Assembly: GCA_025331125.1 (NCBI GenBank)
Contig: JAOALB010000071.1
Location: 186,001-250,000 of the forward strand
From: Mycogone perniciosa
Lineage: Eukaryota > Ascomycota > Sordariomycetes > Hypocreales > Hypocreaceae
Length of the DNA: 64,000 bases
Direction of reading: 5' to 3'
Shown here piece after piece: positions 9,657-20,074 of this stretch. Position 1 is the stretch's first letter, and every line of letters starts with the position of its first letter. Made by a program: the position numbers and the translations under genes. The notes beneath the pieces are model-generated. The model did not search any database, was not told where the DNA came from, and saw nothing but the letters and a program-made list of their open reading frames with translations.

Positions 9657-11911
9657 ATGGAATCCCTCGCGATGTCTGACGGCCAGCCGCCATCCTCGTC
9701 CTCGTCCTCATTCAGCCACGATGAATACTCCTCGGTGGCCGTGGATGCGGCTGCAGTCTCTCCACAACTGACATCGACATCGATAACGACGACAACGACT
9801 CTCCAACCAAAGCGGACCCCCGTTGACCAAACCCCCCAGCAGCCGTCCCGAGACAACTGCGAACGGCGAAGGCCGCCCGAGGAGGACAACCCTCCCAAGG
9901 GTCTCATCAAGATGCCGTCCGAACTGGTGGGCAAGACCCTCAGCCCGTTTCTGAAAGAACATATTCCCGACCTATACGCTCCCCTTGGCAAGAATTTCAA
10001 GAAGGAGGACTTGGCCAATTCTTCGTCCCTGGTCGGCACCAAGGATCCCAACACCAAATATTGCTACCGTCACCGTCCAGACTCCAAATGCCGCCGAGCG
10101 GCAGACGAGACCAAGATGGGCTTCATCCAACGTGTACGTCTAACCATGGCTCGACCAATGCCTACCCCCCCTGCCACCCTCTTCGTCCAATGACCCGGGT
10201 CAGGTTTCGTCACTAACACCAAGTCCTACAGGAGCTCAACAGCCTTTCGACCGCCGACCAAGAAGCCATCACCCACGTCTGGTCTCTATTCTCTGCTGCG
10301 CCGGCCAAGCACCGTGAACTCATGCTGCAAGGCATCATCACACAATGCTGCTTCCCCCAACTCTCCACTGTCGCGCGCGAAGTCCAGGAGCAGCTCAAGA
10401 TCGACTTCATAGCAACCTTGCCCGTGGAATTGTCGTACAAAATCCTCTGCTACCTGGACACTGTTTCCCTCTGCAAAGCTGCCCAAGTTAGTCGCCGATG
10501 GCGCGCCTTGGCAGACGATGACGTCGTTTGGCACAGGATGTGCGAACAGCATATCGACCGAAAGTGTACCAAATGCGGCTGGGGACTGCCACTCTTGGAA
10601 AAGAAGAAGTTGATGGCATGGAGCCGACACCAGCAGACAGCACATTCCCAGCCTCGAGTGGTCGAAATTGAAGCCGAGCCCGCCTCCTCTCCTCCTCAGG
10701 GTTCTAACAAGCGAGCTATGGTGGCGCGTGGGGATGGATCCTCGAAGCGAGCACGGCGCAAGGATCGTGGTAATCCGAGATCGCAGCTAGACGAAGAGAG
10801 AAAGTTCCGACCATGGAAGGATGTGTACCGGGATCGCTACAAGGTTGGATACAATTGGAAGACTGGGCGGTGCACGATCAGGACATTCAAGGGACACGAG
10901 AACGGAATCACCTGTTTGCAGTTCGACCACAACATATTGGCTACGGGCTCATACGACACCACCATCAAGATCTGGAATGTTGAGACGGCAGAGGTCATCC
11001 GGACGCTTCGTGGACACACGTCGACCATCAGGACCCTGCAGTTTGATGATACCAAGCTCATCAGTGGGAGCTTCGACAAGACGATCAAAATCTGGAACTG
11101 GCAGACGGGTGAATGTCTCAGCACCCTTCAATGCCATACAGATGGTGTGTTATCGGTGCATTTCGACGGCTGTACACTCGCATCAGGGTCGATCGACAAG
11201 ACAGTTAAGATTTTTAGCTTCGACACGAAGCAGACGTTTAGTCTACGCGGCCACTCTGACTGGGTCAACCACGTCCGAATTGATTCCGCGTCCAGAACCG
11301 TTTTCTCGGCTTCAGATGATCTCTCTGTCAAACTATGGGACCTAGATTCGAAACAATGCATCAAGACATTCTTGGGACATGTTGGACAGGTGCAACAGAT
11401 TCTGTTGATGCCGCCAGATTTCGAACCCGATGAGGATCCAAACACGGACAAGACGGAGACTGCATCCGTGCGCAGTGGACGAAGCGTTACCCCAACCCCA
11501 GTGCCAGAGCAACCGGCCACTGATGACCGTGCGACCTTTGGTTATGGGTTCGTCTCAGACACCTCACGTCCGTTGCCTCCGCGCTATATGCTTACTGGAG
11601 GACTGGACAACACAGTGCGTCTGTGGGATGTGATCTCGGGCAAGTGCATTCGTAGCATGTTTGGCCACGTCGAGGGCATCTGGGGCTTGGTCGGCGATAC
11701 GCTCCGAGTCGTCACTGGAGCTAATGACTCCATGACGAAGATCTGGGAGCCTCGGTCGGGCAAATGCGAGCGGAGCTTCACGGGGCACGCTGGCCCTGTG
11801 ACTTGCGTCGGGCTAAGTGACAGCCGGATGGCAAGCGGCAGCGAGGACGGAGAAGTTCGACTGTACAGTTTCGAAGGCAATACTCTGGAAGAGAGAGGGA
11901 CGCCCTCATAA
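9657..11911 (+). CDS. sconB: F-box/WD40 protein of the SconB/Met30 type (sulfur metabolite repression)
   Basis: SconB/SCON-2/Met30 is the substrate receptor of an SCF ubiquitin ligase that switches off the bZIP activator of sulfur assimilation when sulfur is plentiful. Exons are 9657-10133 and 10232-11911, giving 718 residues; the splice joins FIQR to ELNSL. Family blocks are PFLKEHIPDLYAPLG, NTKYCYRHRPDSKCRR, ITHVWSLFSAAPAKHRELML and an F-box at about 216-256 (LPVELSYKILCYLD, KAAQVSRRWRALADDD). Next are VWHRMCEQHI and KCTKCGWGLPLLEKK. A basic linker follows, then seven WD40 repeats from about 370 to 710 (for example LATGSYDTTIKIWN, LISGSFDKTIKIWN, VFSASDDLSVKLWD). A 40-residue acidic/Ser-rich insert splits repeats 5 and 6, as in SconB. 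The WD repeats look more diverged than I expect for an orthologue, so a paralogue is possible. A second Met at 9672 is an alternative start. Confidence 0.85.
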
Positions 11912-13572
11912 GAGACGGATGACTTGACGATGCGCGGATGACCTTATCTTTTCTTGTTTACCTTGGGCCCTTGGCGCCTATGCTGAAAAGGATACCATAC
12001 TGGCGTTGGGGCTTTGCGGCATTTGTCGGAGCCAGTTTATAATGAATGACCTAGACGATGTTACTCGCGTGGGGGAGGGAAGGATCTTGGAACTGAACGA
12101 AAACAGAATCTAGAGGTGCATTGTTTTTTCTTGGTTTGGGGCGCTATGGAGGGAATGCCAGATAGCAAGGCGACGGCGTCAAGGAAGATGGGGAAAGGAA
12201 GATGGGGAAAGGAACTGCTTGCTTTATGAGTGCCTTGGAGGCATGTTTGTATATTTGGGGGGAGTGGCTTGTACATGACAGATGCATGGCGTGTCTCCAG
12301 CATGCAAACGGCGTTTGAACGGCCGTGTGCCGTGACCTCTTGAGTTTCTCTTGTTGATCATATCATCACCCTCATACTAGTCTGTACTCTGTATTCCATC
12401 TCACACTGTCCCTGAGAGACACAATGACGTGATAGTCTCCGGCTGTGAGACGAGACCCCTGAGCTTGCGAACCTCGGCAAAGGCCGGCAAATCAACGGGA
12501 CCTCCACGACTTATACTGCCCTCCGGTCCCTTCCGGCCCGGCGCACCGAATGCCCAAGGCCGTCCATTTCCCGGAGGAGCAGAGAGATACGTACCTCTGC
12601 ACCCCGCATTATCACAAGCTCGGCCTGGAGGTCGGTAAAAGGGAGCCAGTCGGATAACGTCACTCGAGATGACTCTGAGGTACGAAGTACCTTTAGGATC
12701 AAAAATGGACTTGGGAATGGGGGGCGTTTATGAGGCTCGAATGTTTTGTTTTAGAGGTAAATAGACAAGTGGTATTGGAGAGTTATGAATGTATGTGTGT
12801 CTATATGTTGCCATGCCATAGTCCCGGGTGTAAGTCATCGGCCACACGGAGTGCATCATCGCGTTCTACCAACCGGAATGTCCTCCCATATTCCTCCACC
12901 CGTCCGGCTACCTTATCCTCCATGTGGACAATCCCTCTAATAGGACTTCGTACCTCCCACAGGGAAAGCCGCGGGATGCCGTGGGGGGCCCCTTACTTTC
13001 CGGCTTTCCAAGTCCAAGCGCTCTTTCAGCCCGGCCTGAAGGCAAAAAAAGAATGGCCACCATCCAACACACCTATTGTATCCTGTCTTGTGACTGACTT
13101 TCTGACGCCAATGTGGCTGGCTGCTTAATCCCATTAGCTCCGCAGGTACGCAACAGGCATATCGAGGGAGGGATCGGAGGGGGGGATAACGGGGGGGGAC
13201 CCAAAATCATATGTCAAAAAAAAAGGGTTCGTCATATCGTAGTCGTGTGTGTGACGACTTTGTTTTATCCTCGCTCTTCTTAGCTCTTTCTCTCTTTTCT
13301 TTTTATTTCCTCGTATCTTTGGGTGTGTATTGTGAAAGCTTGCTATCTTACGTGCCTTTAATCGCTTTGTTGTTGTTTCAATTGCGACTGGAACGGCATC
13401 GCTGGGCAAGCTCTCTTACATACGGGTGACCTACCACACTACTCCTCGGGCCCTGACGTATGAGCCGAGATCGGGTAAGAGTCAGAGAGAGATACCGAGA
13501 AGACAATACATAAACACATCAGAGAGCAGCAGCAACTATATCATCCAGCAAGCATACAGCAAAGTAGTCAAG
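11912..13572. promoter_or_regulatory. intergenic region between sconB-like and acuL-like genes
   Basis: No gene supported. It contains the 3' region of the F-box gene and the acuL-type promoter. G-runs at 13178-13200 and a poly-A run at 13215-13224 are present, and a pyrimidine-rich stretch at 13260-13310 precedes the start codon by about 270 bases. A short TACGAAGTACC palindrome lies at 12680-12692. Confidence 0.45.
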
Positions 13573-14722
13573 ATGCCTAGAACAGGTGATGGAAACAAAC
13601 GCCCGCCCACAGCGGCGACCAACCTCATCGGTTCGTATCTCATCTCCCAGATCTCCCCTACTACCACGTCCCTCGGTTGGCTAACACCTCTCTCTATACA
13701 GCCGGAGGTGGTGCTGGTATGATGGAAGCTCTCGCATGCCATCCTCTCGGTAAGCTCCCCCGTCTCCTCAATCCCTCAATGTAGTTAACATTCCCGTCAG
13801 ACACAATCAAAGTGCGCATGCAGCTCTCCCGCCGCGCCCGCCAACCCGGCGCCCCCCGGCGCGGCTTCATCAAAACAGGCGTCGAGCTCGTCAAGAAAGA
13901 AACGCCCCTCGGTTTATACAAAGGCCTAGGCGCCGTGCTCACCGGCATCGTGCCCAAGATGGCCATCCGCTTCACCTCCTTCGAGTGGTATAAGCAGCTC
14001 CTCGCCGACAAGACCACCGGCTCCGTCTCGGGCCGGGCCACCTTCCTCGCCGGTCTTGCCGCCGGTGTGACCGAGGCCGTCGCCGTGGTGACGCCCATGG
14101 AAGTCATCAAGATCCGGCTGCAGGCGCAGCACCACTCCATGGCCGATCCGCTGGATATCCCCAAGTATCGCAATGCGGCGCATGCGCTGTATACGGTTGT
14201 TAAGGAGGAAGGGTTCGGTGCGCTGTATCGCGGCGTGAGCTTGACGGCGTTGCGGCAGGGGTCAAACCAGGCTGTCAACTTCACGGCGTATAGCTATTTC
14301 AAGCAGTGGCTTAAAGAGTTCCAGCCGCAGTATGCAGATGGAAACTTGCCTAGTTGGCAGACGACCCTCATTGGTCTTGTCAGTGGTGCGATGGGACCTT
14401 TGAGTAATGCGCCCATCGATACTATCAAGACACGTCTGCAAAAGACGCCTGCTCAACCTGGCATCAGTGCCTGGACGAGGATAGCGGGTATTGCAGGTGA
14501 AATGTTCAAGTAAGTCCCCTCCTCTCTCTTCACGTTGTGAAGCCTGCCTAACTGACAAATTCCTACAGACAAGAAGGCTTCCACGCATTCTACAAGGGCA
14601 TTACACCTCGTATCATGCGAGTCGCTCCCGGCCAGGCCGTCACTTTCACCGTCTACGAATTCCTCAAGACGAAATTAGAAAAGAGTGACCTGGCCTTCAC
14701 TGGTGGCAAGTATGAGGAGTGA
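13573..14722 (+). CDS. acuL: mitochondrial succinate/fumarate carrier (SFC1/AcuL type)
   Basis: This inner-membrane carrier exchanges cytosolic succinate from the glyoxylate cycle for mitochondrial fumarate and is needed for growth on acetate and similar C2 sources. Exons are 13573-13630, 13702-13749, 13801-14509 and 14569-14722; the product is 322 residues, the same length as yeast Sfc1. The three mitochondrial-carrier signatures are visible: HPLDTIKVRMQ at the first junction, TPMEVIKIRLQAQH in the second repeat and APIDTIKTRLQK in the third. SFC1-type blocks are GFIKTG, LYKGLGAVLTGIVPKMAIRF, LYRGVSLTALRQGSNQAVNF and GITPRIMRVAPGQAVTFTVY. The start was chosen because MPRTGDGNKRPPTAATNLI splices straight into AGGGAGMMEALACHPL. 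All introns are GT-AG and 51-71 nt. Induction by acetate through FacB is known for the family but not shown here. Confidence 0.93.
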
Positions 14723-15063
14723 AAGAATAGCAAAAGCCCACACTTTGACACTCAATCTTGTTCTTGGAAACAAGAGGAGGGTGGACTCTGATTTTGTCTT
14801 GTTGTGGCATCTGCACTAGAATAATGAGGTAGGGTCAGCACTGTCATGCTTATGATTGACGGTGATGATCGAGACAGCGGTGGAAGGCATATTCTTTAGA
14901 CATGGCCATTGCATTTATATAGGTTGGGGGGTGGTGCATGTGTTTTTGGGGGATACCAGCACACATTATAGCTTCAAAACATTGGGCATATCTTGCACAA
15001 GAAAGTCATAAGCTGTGTCTATTCATGCTAGATCGTGTATATGTGTCGTAACTCGTAAGCGCA
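14723..15063. other. convergent 3' intergenic region
   Basis: About 340 bases between the stop codons of the convergent acuL-type and twinfilin genes. It contains only presumed 3' UTRs; no open frame or repeat worth naming. Confidence 0.6.
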
Positions 15064-16197
15064 TCACCTGCCCGGTCGCTTCGGTCTGCTAAAGCCTTGT
15101 GTTGTCACGACTTTAGGGTGCAAGTCGCTCAGGACCTCTTCCTCTGTGATCTCGCTCGGGTCTTCTACCTCGAACTTCTTTTCTAGCTTTAGTCCGGCTT
15201 GCTCTTCGGCAATGGTCGAGACTGCACGCTTCATGAGCGGGTACAGCATCCTGTTCTTGATGCTTTTGTTTCCAGTTGTTGATGGGCACGTGTAGAAGAA
15301 AAGCACCGGGCTCTGCTCAACACCATTGTGCGTGTGGGTGTATCGAAAAATGGTGAATCGTGGCTCCTCCGTGGAGATGTGTTTTGTAAGCTCGGAGATG
15401 GAGCGAGGGTTCGGCGAGTCTGGGGTCAGCTCCACCCTCTCGGTCCCTGCGTTGATTTTCTGTGCCAAACGTGTTAGTCCAACCGGAAGGTTTAAGATGG
15501 TTTGTACGGGAGGGGTATTTGCAGGCTCACCAGCATAACCACCGTTCTTCCTCCCTGACCAACTTCCCTCATCGCGGCAATTGCATCCTCGTTAACTGGC
15601 ATCTTGAGGCTCTTGCTCAAGTGGATTTCTCTCGATCCCGTTCCAGATCCGGCCTCCTGCTCTGCCCGCTTCACCTCTCCCAGTGTTTTCTCCTCTTCTG
15701 TCAAGGGTGCGGCTAGTTCGTTGTGGGCATCATGATCCTTGAAGCCCTTCTCGGTCATCTCCGCAGGTAGCGTAAAGAAGAGCGTCTCGCGGAAGTGCTC
15801 GGTACCCAGCTCTCGCACCAGAGTCAGGCGGGTAGACGCGAAAAGCGTCTTCTGGCGAACATTTGCAGAATCCGGGACGTATGTAACGACAATGAACTTG
15901 GGTGTCTCATCGTGGCGGCGGAGGATGGCGTATAGCGCGACATCGGGCTTAACGTATGGCTGCAGAACAGCCAGGTTCTCGCCGAACGACGCCGAGGGTG
16001 ACTTTGCTTGTAGGGTCGTCACGGGAGTGAGATTCTCGCGTTCGATGGTCACCAGAAGACCAAATGCGGATGGCGAGGAGAGCAGCGAGCTGAACTCCCT
16101 CTGGAGCTCCTGGGAGGCTATGCCGTTATGTTAGCTGGTCCGTTTCAACAAGGTGGCCGCCATTGTGCGTATCTGTACCTGATATTCCGGACTGCAT
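15064..16197 (-). CDS. twf1: twinfilin
   Basis: Twinfilin is a double ADF-homology protein that binds ADP-actin monomers and capping protein and helps turnover of actin patches. Exons are 16179-16197, 15531-16117 and 15064-15459, joined by introns of 61 and 71 nt, giving 333 residues, the normal length. The 19-nt first exon encodes MQSGIS and splices to ASQELQREFSSLL. The first ADF-H domain shows LVTIERENLTPV, LQPYVKPDVALYAILRRHD and FIVVTYVPDSANVRQKTLFA; the second covers EIHLSKSLKMPVNEDAI, VVMLKINAGTERVELT, PRFTIFRYTH and SPVLFFYTCPS, followed by KSIKNRMLYPLMKRAV. The tail GFSRPKRPGR matches the basic C-terminal tail that contacts capping protein. It is convergent with the acuL-type gene and all splice joins restore family sequence. 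Confidence 0.93.
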
Positions 16198-16835
16198 CTT
16201 GGACAGTGCCTCTATAGAATTTCCGGCCTTTCCTCTCTCTCAATGTTTTCGACAAGATGTCTGCAGTTCAGGCAGAGCTTGGGAGGTCGACAAGGCGGGA
16301 TAGCAGCTCCTACCCAACAATGCATGTAAGTCCAAAGGAGCATTGTTGCCCCGCCAGACTTCTCCTGAATCCCAACAATGCCCCGCTTGGTCCGTGCACT
16401 TCTCCATCAGAGGTACGTAGTATTTATTACCCTAGACATCGATCTCGAGGACTTTGGGGGGGATCTGTCTGATGCTTTAAACAGCCCATCTCATAAGTCG
16501 TTAAGAGAAAATTTTGTTAGATCAAGTTGATCAATGTTGAGGGAAATTCTTTGATATTGTTTCTTGTCGATAATCGAGGTATGTGTTGTAACCTGCAATT
16601 GGTCAGGGTAATATTTATAGCGTACGGATTAGAATGCCTCCCTTTAAAACCACCAAGGTTGATGAAGCTTTCCAGTGAAATCAACAATCAATTAGCTAGT
16701 AGTACTACCTAGTCACTCACTGCCGAACCAGCTATCAATCAACGTCCAAAATCGTCCAAAAATGTGCTGAGATACACGGCATCGTCGACTTACAAGAAGC
16801 CTTTGAACTTCCCATGATGAATGCACCGTAACCTT
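16198..16835. other. intergenic region between twinfilin and WSC-protein genes
   Basis: No supported gene. Contains the twinfilin promoter on the left and the WSC gene 3' region on the right. Composition drifts to AT-rich from 16500 to 16760. The plus-strand open frames (16257-16472, 16527-16712) show no motif. Confidence 0.5.
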
Positions 16836-17894
16836 TCAGATGATAATAGCGGCGAGAAGAGCGAGTCCTCCTATGCTTGAAAGTGGGGGGACAATGCCGT
16901 GCGTTGAATCCGAGCCAGGCACAAGAGAAGGAACTGGAGGATCACCATCAGGTTTGGTGGTGCCTCCGGGTCTTGGCCAAAGAGTGCTCTGTGAAGGTGC
17001 TGGCGATAGGTCTGATCCACCCGGCGGTTTGCAGTTTCGTGTAGAAGGATCCTCTCCAGGACCGCTTGGATTATGGCCATCAGAATACGGGGATGCAGGA
17101 GGTGATTGACACTCTGGAGACTCGTTTGAAGGGTCAGGGGAAGACGTTGTGTCTGGAGCTGGCTGACTCGGACCAGAGAACGTTTTCGGCTCTGGGGGGG
17201 TACCTGATGGAATTTGAGTGCCTTGAGCTGGCGGGGCTGGGGTGCCAACGGTCGGGTCACCCTGAGATGGGCAAGGTGACTCCTGAGGAACCTGGGTTGG
17301 GAGAGACGCAAGAGATGTTGAAGGTTGCGGTGCAGGCCCTCCTGGTGTAATTCGTGGAGGAGACCCCGGCGATTCTCCAGGAGGTCCCGCCTCAGTAGAA
17401 GAGCATGGAGTCTCGGCCGGTGCCGAAGGGGTCTGGGGGCCAGCAGGTTCTCCGTATCCAGGTTCTTGAGTAGGTGGCGGGACTCTTGTGTAGATATTGG
17501 CAACGACGGGAGAGTTTTCTGGACAAATACTTCCACACATGCCAAACTTGGGGTCTCCCATGCACGGGTGGTCACACTTGCTCTCGTCGACCGGTCGAAT
17601 GGCATTGGCATCATCTCCACAGCGACAGGAACTATTTGCAGAGTCAGTTGGAGTGACGAGGAATAGATGATGGGAAAGCACTGACTCAGGAAAGAGCACG
17701 GCAAACTGGTGACCCTGACAGGCCATTTGACATGCTTCCGGGGTTAGACGATTATCGGAGAACACAATCTGGTTCCCAAAACAGGACAGGTCGACAGTCG
17801 AACAGCCCTGATAAGTGAATGACCCGGTATTGTGAGTAGCCTGGGAGAGAACGAGGGCCACGCCAAATGTGGCGAGGAGTAAGAGGGCAGCCAT
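16836..17894 (-). CDS. secreted WSC-domain protein with Pro/Ser-rich stalk and C-terminal hydrophobic tail
   Basis: A cell-surface protein with signal peptide (MAALLLLATFGVALVLSQA), a WSC domain (residues about 24-110: YQGCSTVDLSCF, LTPEACQMACQG, CRCGDDANAI, CDHPCMG, CGS), a 200-residue Pro/Ser/Gly/Thr stalk, and a short hydrophobic end (IGGLALLAAIII). The end fits a GPI-anchor signal better than a wall-stress sensor, because no cytosolic tail follows. WSC domains bind cell-wall carbohydrate. A probable 54-nt intron lies at 17632-17685 (GTCAGT ... CTGACTCTGCAAATAG). Removing it brings LFPD directly to SCRCGDD, the normal WSC spacing, and gives 334 residues. Because 54 is a multiple of three, both forms stay in frame. 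The gene is divergent from the ribosomal protein S7 gene. Confidence 0.85.
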   Translation of the reverse strand: MAALLLLATFGVALVLSQATHNTGSFTYQGCSTVDLSCFGNQIVFSDNRLTPEACQMACQGHQFAVLFPESVLSHHLFLVTPTDSANSSCRCGDDANAIRPVDESKCDHPCMGDPKFGMCGSICPENSPVVANIYTRVPPPTQEPGYGEPAGPQTPSAPAETPCSSTEAGPPGESPGSPPRITPGGPAPQPSTSLASLPTQVPQESPCPSQGDPTVGTPAPPAQGTQIPSGTPPEPKTFSGPSQPAPDTTSSPDPSNESPECQSPPASPYSDGHNPSGPGEDPSTRNCKPPGGSDLSPAPSQSTLWPRPGGTTKPDGDPPVPSLVPGSDSTHGIVPPLSSIGGLALLAAIII

Positions 17895-18917
17895 GGGGAT
17901 AAGTTGAATGCGTCACCAAAACGTCAAGAATGAGATCAATCTGAGAACAATGAGAGAAACGGAGATGGATGAAAGAGAGGCTGGCACAGAGTGGGAAAGG
18001 AAAAGAATGAAAGGAAAAGAGATTGAAGAGAATTGAAGACGTTTGAGCCACGCAATGAGGCGGACCCGAGGGGGAAGGAGCAGTTGCTCTCTGATGTGCT
18101 TTCCCCTTATGTTACTTACATCGCTTACCTCAGTTACTTGGAATGGCGACAAATCTGCCAGTTCTGGGAATTAACTTCACTGTACTAGACATGATGCCCA
18201 GAGAAAACCGGCTGATCTTTCACAAGGGATGCGTTGTTCCAGTTTCTTACTGCTATCGCGGCCTGCATGTATCGCCGACTCGGACTTGGTTTCTCAAACG
18301 GGTCCAGCCCAGATATACGACGCTGAATCAAGAGTAGATTTCAGCGTAATGACCAACTATATGAGATTGCTAAGAAAACAATACCCAAGGGATAGAAATA
18401 TTGCATGCGGATGCCATCTTCGATTCTCTACAGGTTCTCGAGATCTGTGGGACTGAAGTTGCTCCCACTGATGGAAGGTTTGGACGCAGTATTCGCATAT
18501 TTCTTAGCAGAAATCTCCCATTATGATAAAAAACTAAAAAAAAAAAAAAACTAAAATAAAGAAATGAATGCTTGGAAGCATATAATGAAGCTGCATTTAA
18601 AGATCTGAAGTATAAAAGCTTTAGATTCTCAATGATTGGTTGAAGAAGCTGAAGTTGGAAGGTCCGCCTGGCAAGATGAGCTAGTCCCGAAAAAGCCCCC
18701 GAAAGAGCCCCACAGCCTTGAAGCCTTAGGCACCACATCGTACAACCCCTGTAAGCCCCGTAAGCCCACACAACGTGAGCTGAGGGCTCGAAAACCCCAA
18801 TTTAGCGAACATTTTCCAATCGCCGCCAAACTTCACAACGCCTGGTCTGGTTCCTGTTCGTTCGTCACGATCAATCAACTCATCCACTACCCCCCGTTGA
18901 GATCACCATCAGCCAAG
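17895..18917. promoter_or_regulatory. divergent promoter region between WSC-protein and RPS7 genes
   Basis: No gene supported over 1 kb. It must hold the promoters of both flanking genes. A poly-A run lies at 18538-18550 and purine-rich DNA at 17940-18030 (pyrimidine-rich on the WSC sense strand, as in fungal promoters). Open frames at 18370-18771 and 18636-18917 lack family motifs; the latter simply runs into RPS7. Confidence 0.5.
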
Positions 18918-19851
18918 ATGAGCGCCATCAACAAGATCGCCGCCAACAGCCCCTCGAGGCAAAACCCCTCCGAGCTTGAGCAGAACATTGCTCAGGCTCT
19001 CTTCGATCTCGAGACCAACACTGCCGACCTCAAGGTCGCCCTGCGTCCTCTGCAGTTCGTCTCTGCCCGCGAGGTGAGAATGACTTGAAGCAGCACAAAC
19101 CAGTCCTCCTGGCCGAGATCCTCGAGATCCTGTTCCCAAAGCTATACAATGGCTGCGCGCGCGCGACTTGCGTCCCTCCTGAGTGCGATACCGATTCGAG
19201 AGAATTGATTGACCCCTCTGTCTCTTTACGGGACGCGCCGCCGAGCCGGAGTAACATTGACTTCTGTGGAACAGGACGGGAAGCGGTCCAAGGCTTTGTC
19301 CTGGAGCTCGCATGCTGACTTTGGGATCTTGATTAGATCGAAGTTGGCCACGGCAAGAAGGCTATTGTCATCTTTGTCCCCGTCCCTTCCCTGCAGGGCT
19401 TCCACCGAGTTCAGCAGCGGTAAGCGTCTTCTCTCCTCTTCTTTGTCGCTCATATATTCATCAGACAACTAATCATTCCTCCAGTCTGACTCGTGAGTTG
19501 GAGAAGAAGTTCTCCGACCGCCATGTCCTGATCCTCGCCTCGCGCCGTATCCTCCCCCGCCCCAAGCGCTCGGCCCGCTCCCGCAACACCCAGAAGCAGA
19601 AGCGCCCTCGTTCGCGCACTCTGACCGCTGTCCATGACGCCATCCTTGCCGACCTCACCTACCCCGTCGAGATCGTTGGCAAGCGTCTCCGCACCAAGGA
19701 GGACGGCAGCAAGACCCTCAAGGTCATCCTCGACGAGAAGGAGCGTGGTGGTGTTGACTACAGACTCGACACCTACTCTGAGGTCTACCGACGATTGACT
19801 GGCCGCAACGTCAACTTCGAGTTCCCCCAGAGCGGTGCCACTGAGTACTAG
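18918..19851 (+). CDS. rps7: 40S ribosomal protein S7 (eS7)
   Basis: Component of the small ribosomal subunit. Exons are 18918-19073, 19337-19419 and 19485-19851, giving 201 residues. The joins are SARE to IEVGHGKKAIVIFVPVPSLQ and HRVQQR to LTRELEKKFSDRHV. Family blocks are DLKVALRPLQF, VILASRRILPRPKR, KRPRSRTLTAVHDAIL, DLTYPVEIVGKRLR, LKVILDEKERGGVDYRLDTY and VYRRLTGRNVNFEFP. The first intron, 263 nt, is much longer than others in the window, a common feature of ribosomal-protein genes. Codon use is C-ending and strongly biased, consistent with high expression. Confidence 0.97.
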
Positions 19852-20074
19852 ACAAAGAAAATCTAGTATAAAAATCCTTTTAACACATTGAGGGCCTTGG
19901 GACTTGTGTGCTTTTTCAGCATCTGTGGTTGGTCAAAATGGGGCTTGGCGTCTGATAAACCAATGGTAGCTTTGTTTAATGATATAAAGCTGCTGGCATG
20001 ATTTGATCAATTCAATCTCATCGCTTCCTCTCTGTTTCATATTGCCATCTATTGGGTATCATCATTTGTCCCCA

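Noticed and set aside
9500..10057. 185-codon minus-strand frame over the 5' part of the sconB-like gene
   Set aside because: Antisense to exon 1; low-complexity Val/Asp runs mirror the Ser/Thr-rich coding strand.
16871..17704. 277-codon minus-strand frame overlapping the WSC gene
   Set aside because: It is a shifted frame through the Pro/Ser-rich stalk (CC-rich DNA stays open in several frames) and has no signal peptide or Cys pattern.
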